A DNA stretch of 64,000 nt from Devosia lacusdianchii. GTDB taxonomy: Bacteria; Pseudomonadota; Alphaproteobacteria; Rhizobiales; Devosiaceae. The notes beneath the pieces are model-generated. The model saw only the letters and a program-made list of their open reading frames with translations. It was not told the origin of the DNA and searched no databases. The translations under genes were made by a program, and so were the position numbers. Positions within the stretch are counted from its first letter, which is position 1, and the number at the start of each line of letters is the position of its first letter. Location of the stretch: contig NZ_CP092483.1 in the NCBI RefSeq assembly GCF_022429625.1, positions 3,707,501 through 3,771,500 on the forward strand, read 5' to 3'. This document shows, piece after piece, positions 37,900 to 46,195 of this stretch.

Positions 37900-39515
37900 G
37901 CCAGGCCTACGATCCATCCCTGGTTGACGACTTCATGGCTCACCATTGGGGCTTCCGTCCTGTCGACGCGACCTTCATGGGCGACAGAAACCACGATGCC
38001 TTGCTGCCGCCGGCCGGGCCCGAAACGCTCGCCGACGAGGTAGAAGGCATCGATGCGCTGCGGCTCCGGCTTGAAAACAGCGCTGAGCCGGCCGATCTGG
38101 GCGATCGGCTTGACCGGCGCATGATGCTGGCCGAGTTGGGCATGCAGCGCCTGGCCGCCCAAACAAGGCCGCGCCTTAACAATCCGGCCTGGTATTCGGG
38201 CGAAGCCGCCTTCGCGATCATCTCGCTGCTCTTGCCCCAGTCTATGCCCATCCGCCACGAGGCCCTGGTGGCCCGGCTCAGCGGCATCGCGGCATTCCTC
38301 CAATCGGCCACCGAGCGTCTTGAAGGCGCGGCCGTGCCGCAAGGTTGGATCAAGCGCGCCCAAAAGGAAGCCCTGGCCATGGCCGAGTTCCTGCGCACCG
38401 ATATCAGGCTGCATGAAGAATTCGCCGACGACTGGGCTGAGCCGGCGCGCTGGGCAGCTGATGCGTTTGAGGCTTTCGCCGCGGCGCTCGATGGCCACCC
38501 CGATGCCGATCCGGCTTGTGGCGAAGCCTATCTCACCCGATTGATGGCCGAACTGCATGGCCTGCCCATGTCGCCGCGCGAAGCGGTCGAGAAGGCGGAA
38601 ACGGCCTACAGGCGGATGGGCGAGGAAATGGCCGAAATGGCCCGGGCCATCGATCCCAATCGCACGGCCGACCAGATTCTTGCTGGCCTTGCCGATATCC
38701 ACCCCGATGATCCCGAATCCGTCTTTAACAGCTACATGGATTGGGACGTCCAGGCCGTGGCCCAGGGCGCCGCGCTCGTCACCCCTGCCCAGGAATACGA
38801 TCTGGACTACCGCTGGATGGCCCCGTGCTTCCGCAAGATCAGCCAGCCGCTCTACTTCCTCTTCTACCGCTCGCCCCCCGGCCTTGATCCCGGTGCGGGC
38901 AGCGTCTACTGGGTCACCCCGCCCGGCGAAGACGAGACCGCGTTTCTTCGCGGCAACAATACTGCCATGGTGAAAACCATCCATTCCGTGCATCACGGCA
39001 GCGTTGGCCATCACACCCAGAACACCCGCGCCCGGGCCGCCGCCTCACGCCTTGCTCGCATCGCCGGTACGGACTGCGCGCTCGGCCTCGCCTTTCTGGG
39101 CTCAGGCACACTGATCGAAGGCTGGGCTTGCTACGTCGAAGACCTCCTGATGGAAGCCCCCGGTTTCTACACGCCCGAGGAAATCCTCCTTCTCAAGCAG
39201 TTCGAACGCCGCAACGCCGCCAGCGTACTGGTCGACATCAAGCTGCATCTGGCCGATTGGACACTTGAGCAAGCCATGGACTTCTACCGCTCGGCAGGGT
39301 TCGCTCCCGCCCGCGTCGAGGGCGAAGTGGTGCGCAATTCCATGCTGCCCGGCTCGCGCCTGATGTACTGGCTGGGTGTCGAAGGCATCAAGAGCCTGCG
39401 TCAGCGCTGGAAGGGTGATACGCTCAGCTTCCACGATGGGCTTCTGAGTTTCGGCCACATGCCGCTCGCGTGGATCGCCGAGGAAATGGAAAAGGCGGGG
39501 CAACTCCACCCATGA
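37896..39515 (+). CDS. DUF885-family protein with altered HExxPGHH motif
   Basis: 539 residues, the usual DUF885 length, no signal peptide. The zinc-site motif HExxPGHH reads H366-H-G-S-V-G-H-H373: the catalytic Glu is replaced by His and the Pro by Val. The later EGWACYVEDLL segment, which normally gives the third ligand, is present (GTLIEGWACYVE). The enzyme may use different chemistry, be a lyase, or be inactive and act with the intact paralogue at 34505. Coupled by ATGA to both neighbours. Confidence 0.85.
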   Translation: MSQAYDPSLVDDFMAHHWGFRPVDATFMGDRNHDALLPPAGPETLADEVEGIDALRLRLENSAEPADLGDRLDRRMMLAELGMQRLAAQTRPRLNNPAWYSGEAAFAIISLLLPQSMPIRHEALVARLSGIAAFLQSATERLEGAAVPQGWIKRAQKEALAMAEFLRTDIRLHEEFADDWAEPARWAADAFEAFAAALDGHPDADPACGEAYLTRLMAELHGLPMSPREAVEKAETAYRRMGEEMAEMARAIDPNRTADQILAGLADIHPDDPESVFNSYMDWDVQAVAQGAALVTPAQEYDLDYRWMAPCFRKISQPLYFLFYRSPPGLDPGAGSVYWVTPPGEDETAFLRGNNTAMVKTIHSVHHGSVGHHTQNTRARAAASRLARIAGTDCALGLAFLGSGTLIEGWACYVEDLLMEAPGFYTPEEILLLKQFERRNAASVLVDIKLHLADWTLEQAMDFYRSAGFAPARVEGEVVRNSMLPGSRLMYWLGVEGIKSLRQRWKGDTLSFHDGLLSFGHMPLAWIAEEMEKAGQLHP

Positions 39516-40534
39516 CCGACCAGACCACGCCGCTGCTCGACATCAAGGGGCTCGTCACCGAGTTCAGCACCGAAACCGGCCTCGTCCGCGCCGTCAAGGG
39601 CGTGGACCTGACCATCGGCCAGGGCGAAACCGTGGCCCTTGTGGGCGAGAGCGGCTCGGGCAAGTCTGTGACGAGCCTTTCGGTAATGCGCCTTATCCCA
39701 AAGGGCATTGGCGCCATCGCCGGCGGCGAAATGCTGTTCCGCACCCGCTCGGGCCAGGTCATCGATCTAGTCAAACAGCCCGAACACGCCATGCGCGCCA
39801 TTCGCGGCAACGAGATCGGCATGATCTTCCAAGAGCCGATGACCTCGCTCAACCCCACCCAGAAGGTCGGCGCCCAGATCGCCGAGGCGGCCCGCCTCCA
39901 TCAGGGCCTCACCCGCAAGCAGGCTTGGACGCGCGCCGTCGAAATGCTGGCGCTGGTGGAAATCCCCGATCCGGCCCGCCGTGCCGAGGTGTATCCCCAC
40001 CAGATGTCGGGCGGCATGCGCCAGCGGGTCATGATCGCCATGGCGCTCGCCTGCAATCCCGCTTTGCTGATCGCCGACGAACCCACCACTGCGCTCGACG
40101 TCACCGTGCAGCTGCAGATCCTCGAACTCATGCGGCGCCTCCAGCGCGAGATCGGCATGGGAATCCTCTTCATCACCCATAATCTGGGCGTCGTCGCCGA
40201 AGTCGCCGATAGCGTCGCTGTCATGTATGGCGGCCGCATAGTCGAAACCGCGCCGGTGCGCGAACTCTTCGCCCGGCCCAGCCATCCTTATACCCGCGGC
40301 CTTCTCGATAGCCTCCCGGTGGTCGATCGCGCCGCCCGCAGCCGTGGCGAAGAGCTTCGCCTGCGCGCCATTCCCGGCAGCGTCGTCGATCCGCGCAATC
40401 CGCCCCAGGGCTGCGATTTCAACCCGCGCTGCACCTGGGTGATCCCTGAGTGCCGCGCCGCCGTACCCGCTCTCTTGCCGGTCGTGCCCGGACACGGCGC
40501 GCGCTGCATTCGCTGGAGTGAAGTTCATGGCTGA
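39512..40534 (+). CDS. Dipeptide/oligopeptide ABC transporter ATP-binding protein (DppD/OppD)
   Basis: 340 residues. Walker A GESGSGKS, signature MSGGMRQRVMIAMAL, Walker B LIADEPTTALD and His switch FITHNLGVVAEVADSV, plus the C-terminal oligopeptide-transporter extension with Cys residues (CDFNPRCTWVIPEC) that binds a 4Fe-4S cluster in the family. Pairs with the ATPase at 40527. ATGA overlap with the upstream DUF885 gene. Confidence 0.95.
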   Translation: MTDQTTPLLDIKGLVTEFSTETGLVRAVKGVDLTIGQGETVALVGESGSGKSVTSLSVMRLIPKGIGAIAGGEMLFRTRSGQVIDLVKQPEHAMRAIRGNEIGMIFQEPMTSLNPTQKVGAQIAEAARLHQGLTRKQAWTRAVEMLALVEIPDPARRAEVYPHQMSGGMRQRVMIAMALACNPALLIADEPTTALDVTVQLQILELMRRLQREIGMGILFITHNLGVVAEVADSVAVMYGGRIVETAPVRELFARPSHPYTRGLLDSLPVVDRAARSRGEELRLRAIPGSVVDPRNPPQGCDFNPRCTWVIPECRAAVPALLPVVPGHGARCIRWSEVHG

Positions 40535-41519
40535 GCCGCTCCTCGTCGTCGACGACCTCAGGGTCCACTACCCACTGGGCAAGACTCTGTTCAAGCCGGG
40601 CCTCACCCTGCGCGCCCTCGATGGCGTCTCGTTTACCGTCAACCGTGGCGAAGTGGTCGGACTGGTCGGGGAATCGGGCTCGGGCAAGACCACGCTTGGC
40701 CGCGCCGTACTGCGCCTTGTCGAACCGACCTCCGGCAAGGTTCATCTCGATGGTCAGGACGTCACCGCCCTCTCTGCCAAGGCCCTCAAGACCCTGCGCT
40801 CGCGCATGCAGATCATCTTCCAAGATCCCTATGCGAGCCTTAATCCGCGCATGAGCGTCGGCCAGACGTTAGGCGAAGCACTGATGCTGCATGGCATCGG
40901 CACCCGCAAGGATCGCGATCAGCGCATCGGCGAGCTGCTCGAAAAGGTGGGGCTCCCCGCCAATGCCGCTGCCCGTTTCCCGCATGAGTTTTCCGGCGGG
41001 CAACGCCAGCGCATCGGCATCGCCCGCGCCCTGGCAGTCAATCCCGATTTCATCGTTGCCGACGAGCCGGTCTCGGCGCTCGACGTGTCGATCCAGGCCC
41101 AGATCATCAACCTCCTGCAGGATCTGCGCAAGGAATTGGGCCTATCGCTTCTCTTCATCGGGCACGATCTGTCGGTCATCGAATTCCTCTGCGATCGCGT
41201 CATCGTCCTTTATCTCGGCCGGGTCATGGAAATGGGCACCGCAACCGATCTTTATGCCAAGCCGCGCCACCCCTATACCCGCGCCCTCCTTGACGCGGCC
41301 CCGGTCCCCGATCCCACCATCCGCCGCGAGCGCATCACGCTGACGGGCGATCTGCCCAGCCCGGTCAATCCGCCCTCAGGCTGCGTCTTCCGTACCCGCT
41401 GTCCCTATGCCATCGCCCCTTGCGCCGAGGGCGTTCCGCCGCTCGAAGTCATGGAAAATGGCCACGCCGTTGCCTGTATCCGCAGCCACGAACTCGACCT
41501 TTCCGCCCCGCCCAACTGA
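40527..41519 (+). CDS. Dipeptide/oligopeptide ABC transporter ATP-binding protein (DppF/OppF)
   Basis: 330 residues. Walker [10 protein letters not shown], signature [15 protein letters not shown], Walker [12 protein letters not shown], switch [14 protein letters not shown], and the Cys-containing C-terminal extension ([15 protein letters not shown]). Its start lies eight bases inside the end of the partner ATPase gene. Note that the two ATPases come before the binding protein and permeases, with a dehydrogenase between them. Confidence 0.95.
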   Translation: MAEPLLVVDDLRVHYPLGKTLFKPGLTLRALDGVSFTVNRGEVVGLVGESGSGKTTLGRAVLRLVEPTSGKVHLDGQDVTALSAKALKTLRSRMQIIFQDPYASLNPRMSVGQTLGEALMLHGIGTRKDRDQRIGELLEKVGLPANAAARFPHEFSGGQRQRIGIARALAVNPDFIVADEPVSALDVSIQAQIINLLQDLRKELGLSLLFIGHDLSVIEFLCDRVIVLYLGRVMEMGTATDLYAKPRHPYTRALLDAAPVPDPTIRRERITLTGDLPSPVNPPSGCVFRTRCPYAIAPCAEGVPPLEVMENGHAVACIRSHELDLSAPPN

Positions 41520-41683
41520 TCGGGCCTGCCCAACATTGCAGCACCCTGTCCAAGCACGCGTCACACCCGCCGCGTGCCTTCGCGTCTTGGCCCGAAAACG
41601 CCCATTGCATGATCTCAAGTGCAGGGAAATTGAATTTTTTCGGCCATTGCATGAGGACAGCTTCGCGCATCATGCTCACTGTC

Positions 41684-42613
41684 ATGAAACGGTTATTCAT
41701 TGCCTCGCGCGGAAATCCTGAACAATTGGCCCAGCTTTTCCGCACGGAATTGCCGGATTTCGAGGTACTCACCGACCAGCCTCAGGCCGGCGATGCCGAT
41801 GTGCCTTTTATCGTCGTCGGCCGTCCCCTTCCGGGCGTCATCCGCGCCGTCCCGGGCCTCAAGCTCGTCCTCAGCCTCAATGCCGGCATCGAGCATCTGC
41901 TCGCAAGCGGCGAGGTTCCCGAAGCACTGCCCATCGTGCGGCTTGTCGATGAAGGCCTGGCCTTGGGCATGGCCGAATGGGTGCTCGCCCAGACCCTGGC
42001 CTGGCATCGCAACCTCTTCCATTACACCGAGCTGCAGGCCAAGGGCGAATGGACCCCGCTCCCCGAAAAGCTCGCCAATGAGCGCAAGGTCACCGTTCTG
42101 GGTGCCGGCGCCCTAGGCCGTCCCGTTGCCGATCATCTGGTGCGCTTCGGCTTTGATACCCGCGTCTGGGCCCGTTCCAGGCACGACATTGCCGGCGCTA
42201 CCACCTTTGCCGGAGCCGATCAGCTGATCGCTTCCGTGCGCGGGTCCGACATTGTCATCAATCTGCTGCCCTTGACCGCACAGACCGCCGACATCATCGA
42301 CAAGGCCCTGTTTAATGCCATGGCCGATGGTGGTTTCTTCATCAATGGCGCCCGCGGCGGCCACGTGGTCGATGCCGACCTGATTGCCGCCCTCGATAGT
42401 CGCAAGCTCAGCGGCGCGGCGCTCGATGTCTTCCGCGTCGAACCGCTGCCGTCCGAAGATCCGATCTGGAAGCACCCCAAGATCCGGCTTTCGCCCCATG
42501 TCGCGGCACCGACCCACCAGCATATGGCCGTTAAGGAAATGGCCGCAAACATCCGGCGCTTCGAAAATGGCGAGCCCGTGCTGCACGCCGTCGATCGGAG
42601 CCTGGGCTACTAA
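41684..42613 (+). CDS. D-2-hydroxyacid dehydrogenase (glyoxylate/hydroxypyruvate reductase A type)
   Basis: 309 residues. Rossmann motif VLGAGALGRPVADHL with the hydroxyacid-dehydrogenase signature NLLPLTAQTADIID, and the catalytic Arg/His set in the C-terminal part (NGARGGHVVD, SPHVAAPTH). GhrA-like enzymes reduce glyoxylate or hydroxypyruvate. ATG at 41684 gives the normal N-terminus; an in-frame ATG at 41672 is an alternative. It lies between the ATPases and the binding protein of the peptide importer, so it is part of the pathway. Confidence 0.9.
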   Translation: MKRLFIASRGNPEQLAQLFRTELPDFEVLTDQPQAGDADVPFIVVGRPLPGVIRAVPGLKLVLSLNAGIEHLLASGEVPEALPIVRLVDEGLALGMAEWVLAQTLAWHRNLFHYTELQAKGEWTPLPEKLANERKVTVLGAGALGRPVADHLVRFGFDTRVWARSRHDIAGATTFAGADQLIASVRGSDIVINLLPLTAQTADIIDKALFNAMADGGFFINGARGGHVVDADLIAALDSRKLSGAALDVFRVEPLPSEDPIWKHPKIRLSPHVAAPTHQHMAVKEMAANIRRFENGEPVLHAVDRSLGY

Positions 42614-42667
42614 CAAGACCGGAAAATCGCCAGCGAAATCAAAAGTTTGCACAAAGGAAGGGACATC

Positions 42668-44281
42668 ATGAACGTCAAACTCTCACGCCGCGTCTTGCTT
42701 CAGGGCATTCTCGCCACCACCACCGCGCTCGCCACCATGCGGGCATTCCCTGTCATGGCCCAGCAGGCCGGCGGTACCCTGACTGTCGGGCTCACCTATG
42801 AGCTCGACACCATGAACACCTACTCCACCGGCTTCCTCGCCGATGCCCAGCACACCGTGATTGAAGGCCTGATTGCGCCCGACAAGGACGCCCGCTACGT
42901 GCCGGTTCTGGCCAAGGAAGTGCCGACCCTGGACAATGGCGGCATCGTCCTTTCGGAGGACCGCTCCAAGATGACGATCACCTACAAGCTACAGGAAAAC
43001 GTCAAGTGGCACGACGGCGCGCCCTTCACCTCCGCTGACGTCAAGTTCACCTGGGAAGCGGTCAAGGACCCCGCCTTCATCGCCGAATCCAAGGACGGCA
43101 CGCAGGATATCGACAGCATCGACCTGCCAGATGATTACACCGTCGTATGCAACTACAACACGGTGAAGCCGAACTTCGCCTCCACCCTGTTCACCTTCGG
43201 CATCATGCCCAAGCACCTGCTCGAAGGCACAGATCTCAATACCTCGTCCTACAACGAAACCCCGGTGGGCACCGGCCCGTTCAAGGTCGCTGAATTCGTG
43301 CGTGGCCAGTATGTCGTGCTCGACAAGAATACCGACTATTGGCAGACCGCTGAAAGTGGCGATGCCCTGCCCTATATTGATCGGCTGGTGTTCCGCATCG
43401 TCACAGACAGCAACACGCTGATCACCCAGCTGCAGAGCGGCGAACTCGACATGGCCGTTTCGGTCCCCTATGGCCGCGCCTCCCAGCTTGAGGGCGTCGA
43501 AGGCCTTGAAATCGTCGTCGGCCCGCAGCTGAGCTGGGGGCACCTCGACTTCAACTTCCGCAATCCAATCCTGGCCGACGGCACTGTCCGCAAGGCCGTG
43601 GCCCATGCCATCAACCGCGAAACGCTGATCCGCGTCCAGGGTGGTTTCCCCACCCCCATCAAATCGCTGGTCCTGCCCATTTTCGACCTCTACGATGACG
43701 CCACCCCCGAATACGCCTACGATCCGGCAGCGGCCAATGCCATGCTCGACGACGCCGGGTACACCAAGGGCGGCGACGGCATCCGTGAAAAGGATGGCGA
43801 CCGCCTCAGCTTTGCCTTCGTGGTCCAGTCAGGCCGTGCCGACGACGAAAACGTGCAGCAGGTGATCATCGCCCAGCTCAAGGAAATCGGCATCGAAGCC
43901 ACCGCCGACAACAAGACCGGCGTTGCCTACCGCGAAGCCCGTTACTCGGGCGGCTATGACTTGATCTACGGTCGCTGGATCACCTCTGCCGATCCGGTCT
44001 ACTCGATCTTTTACGGCACGGAAGGCGAGAACAACGGCCAGGGCTATTCGAACCCCGAGCTCGACGAAGTCTTCGCCCGCCTCGAAAACACGCTGGACCA
44101 GGACGTGCGCAAGGCCGCCGCTTCCGAAATGCAGCGCATTATTGCCGAAGACCTTCCGGCCATCGCCCTCACAGGCGGCGTCTCGGTCATCGCCAAGCCC
44201 GTCGAGCTCAAGAACTTCGTTCCCAACCCCACCAACATGACCAATTTCGTGGACACCAAGGAATGGTATCTTGAGAGCTGA
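42668..44281 (+). CDS. Peptide ABC transporter substrate-binding protein (SBP family 5)
   Basis: 537 residues. The N-terminus has a twin-arginine motif (S6-R-R-V-L-L), a hydrophobic stretch and a cleavage region near VMAQQ, so Tat export is likely, which is unusual but not rare for this family. The mature protein shows family 5 features: the N-terminal ...EGLIAPDK, the segment WHDGAPFTSADVKFTWEAV and the Asp/Gly-rich hinge. It captures a peptide-like ligand for the permeases at 44360 and 45306. AAAGGAAGGG lies just upstream of the ATG. Confidence 0.92.
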   Translation: MNVKLSRRVLLQGILATTTALATMRAFPVMAQQAGGTLTVGLTYELDTMNTYSTGFLADAQHTVIEGLIAPDKDARYVPVLAKEVPTLDNGGIVLSEDRSKMTITYKLQENVKWHDGAPFTSADVKFTWEAVKDPAFIAESKDGTQDIDSIDLPDDYTVVCNYNTVKPNFASTLFTFGIMPKHLLEGTDLNTSSYNETPVGTGPFKVAEFVRGQYVVLDKNTDYWQTAESGDALPYIDRLVFRIVTDSNTLITQLQSGELDMAVSVPYGRASQLEGVEGLEIVVGPQLSWGHLDFNFRNPILADGTVRKAVAHAINRETLIRVQGGFPTPIKSLVLPIFDLYDDATPEYAYDPAAANAMLDDAGYTKGGDGIREKDGDRLSFAFVVQSGRADDENVQQVIIAQLKEIGIEATADNKTGVAYREARYSGGYDLIYGRWITSADPVYSIFYGTEGENNGQGYSNPELDEVFARLENTLDQDVRKAAASEMQRIIAEDLPAIALTGGVSVIAKPVELKNFVPNPTNMTNFVDTKEWYLES

Positions 44282-44310
44282 GTGCTCGACAGACGCACTT
44301 GAATTGCGTG

Positions 44311-44334
44311 CCGGCCCTGTTTCGACAGGGCCGG
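44311..44334 (+). promoter_or_regulatory. Strong intercistronic hairpin after the family 5 binding-protein gene
   Basis: CCGGCCCTGT, loop TTCG, ACAGGGCCGG: ten perfect pairs around a stable UUCG tetraloop, without a T-run. It probably protects the binding-protein mRNA from 3' decay so that this subunit is made in excess over the permeases. Confidence 0.65.
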
Positions 44335-44359
44335 TGGCTCCGCAGCCCCAGGGAGCGAG

Positions 44360-45313
44360 ATGAGCCTAGGTTACGCCATTCGCCGGCTGCTCGGCGCCAT
44401 CCCGCTTCTATTGGGCATCTCCGTCATTCTGTTCGTCATCATCCAGTTGGCGCCGGGCGGACCGCTGGACATATACGCCGAGAATCCTTCCGTCAGTAAG
44501 GAGGCGCTGGCGCAGATCGCCGCCCGATATGGGCTCGACCAGCCCGTTCCCGTGCAGTATTTCCTTTGGCTCAAGGCCATCCTTGTCGGCGACTGGGGCT
44601 ATTCCATCCGCACCGGCCGTCCTGTGCTGGACGAAATCGTGCTGCGCCTGGGCCCCACCCTGCAATTGGGTGGCCTCGCCATGGTCATTTCGCTGCTGAT
44701 CGCCGTTCCGGTCGGCATTATCAGCGCCGCCCGCCGCGGCTCCAAGCTCGACGGCACCGTCACAGTGCTCAGCTTTGCCGGCATTTCCACCCCGGTCTTC
44801 TGGCTCGCGTTGCTGCTGCAGCTGCTGTTCAGCGTGCAACTGGGCTGGCTGCCTTCCGCCGGATATCAGTCGATCGGCGATGGATCTTTTGTTGACAGGC
44901 TCCGCCACATCATCATGCCGACCGCGGTTCTGTCCCTCGCAACAGTCGCGAGCTGGAGCCGTTTCATCCGGTCGGGCATGATCGACGTGCTCAACCAGGA
45001 CTATATCCGCACCGCCTATGCCAAGGGGCGCAGCGAGAAAGCCGTACTGTTCGTGCATGCTTTGCGCAATGCCATGATCCCCGCCGTCACCGTGATCGCC
45101 GTGGACTTCGTCACCATCATTTCGGGCGCCGTCATCACCGAGACGGTCTTTGCCTGGCCCGGCATAGGGCGGCTCTTCATGGAAAGCATGGATGGCCGCG
45201 ACTATCCGATGTTGATGGGCCTGATGATGATGGGTTCGCTCGCCATCGTCGTCGCAAACATCGTCGCCGACCTCTGCTATGCGGCGCTCGATCCGAGGAT
45301 CCGCTATGACTGA
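44360..45313 (+). CDS. Peptide ABC transporter permease (DppB/OppB)
   Basis: 317 residues, six predicted membrane spans with a periplasmic loop after span 1, as usual in DppB. The cytoplasmic signature is in YIRTAYAKGRSEKAVLFVHALRNAMIP. A complete channel needs the DppC-type partner downstream, whose gene overlaps this one by eight bases. Confidence 0.95.
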   Translation: MSLGYAIRRLLGAIPLLLGISVILFVIIQLAPGGPLDIYAENPSVSKEALAQIAARYGLDQPVPVQYFLWLKAILVGDWGYSIRTGRPVLDEIVLRLGPTLQLGGLAMVISLLIAVPVGIISAARRGSKLDGTVTVLSFAGISTPVFWLALLLQLLFSVQLGWLPSAGYQSIGDGSFVDRLRHIIMPTAVLSLATVASWSRFIRSGMIDVLNQDYIRTAYAKGRSEKAVLFVHALRNAMIPAVTVIAVDFVTIISGAVITETVFAWPGIGRLFMESMDGRDYPMLMGLMMMGSLAIVVANIVADLCYAALDPRIRYD

Positions 45314-46193
45314 TGCAACGGCGCAAGATGCCGTCATTGCCAAGACACCGCCGCAGAGCTATTGGCGTCGCGTCATCCGCCGCTTTCTGAAGCGCAGGCT
45401 CGCCGTCATCGGTGCGGTCTTCCTGGTGCTGCTGGGCATAGCTGTGACCATCGGGCCGATGATCTCCCCCTATAGCTACGACTACCAGGATTTCGACCTG
45501 CTCGGCATGCCCGGCCCGATGTCGCAGGAGCATTGGCTGGGTACCGACGAACTGGGCCGGGACGCGCTGACGCGCCTCCTCCATGGTGGCCGGGTGTCTC
45601 TCGCCGTGGGCCTGGCAGGCGCTATGATCGCCGGCATTGTCGGCACGCTGATCGGTGCCGTCTCGGGCTTTTATCGCGGTATTCCAGACATCATCCTGAT
45701 GCGCTTTACCGACGTTATGATGTCGATCCCCACCCTGCCCCTTGTGCTGCTGCTCTCCGGGCTCTTCCGTCCCAGTCCGCCTCTGCTCGTCGCTATCGTC
45801 GGCATCCTGATCTGGATGGGCACGGCGCGCCTGGTGCGCAGCCAGTTCCTGGCCCTGCGAGAACGCGAATTCGTCGAGGCAGCAAGGGCGCTCGGCGCGA
45901 GCGGACCACGGCTGATGTTCCGCCACATCCTGCCAAATGCCATCGGCCCGATCACCGTGGCGTCGACCCTCGCGGTGGGCAGCGCCATCATGCTGGAATC
46001 CGCGCTTTCCTTCCTCGGCTTCGGCATCCAGCCGCCCGTGCCCACCTGGGGAAATCTGCTCAACAGCGCATCGTCCTGGCTATCGCAAGCACCCTGGCTA
46101 GCCATTCCACCCGGCCTTCTGATCCTGTTCACCGTCCTTGCGGTGAATTTCCTCGGCGACGGATTGCGCGACGCCATGGAGCCCCGGGAGTAA
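45306..46193 (+). CDS. Peptide ABC transporter permease (DppC/OppC)
   Basis: 295 residues. N-terminal cytoplasmic tail, span 1 (AVIGAVFLVLLGIAV), the HWLGTDELGRD motif of the family, and the ATPase-contact segment FVEAARALGASGPRLMFRHILPN. Start at 45306 overlaps the DppB stop. Two bases separate its stop from the gamma-glutamyltransferase-like start at 46196. Confidence 0.95.
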   Translation: MTDATAQDAVIAKTPPQSYWRRVIRRFLKRRLAVIGAVFLVLLGIAVTIGPMISPYSYDYQDFDLLGMPGPMSQEHWLGTDELGRDALTRLLHGGRVSLAVGLAGAMIAGIVGTLIGAVSGFYRGIPDIILMRFTDVMMSIPTLPLVLLLSGLFRPSPPLLVAIVGILIWMGTARLVRSQFLALREREFVEAARALGASGPRLMFRHILPNAIGPITVASTLAVGSAIMLESALSFLGFGIQPPVPTWGNLLNSASSWLSQAPWLAIPPGLLILFTVLAVNFLGDGLRDAMEPRE

Positions 46194-46195
46194 GC

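Noticed and set aside
45533-46195. Extension of the GGT-like gene far upstream
   Set aside because: It overlaps the dppC-type permease gene in another frame, while the ATG at 46196 lies two bases after the permease stop and gives the family N-terminus.
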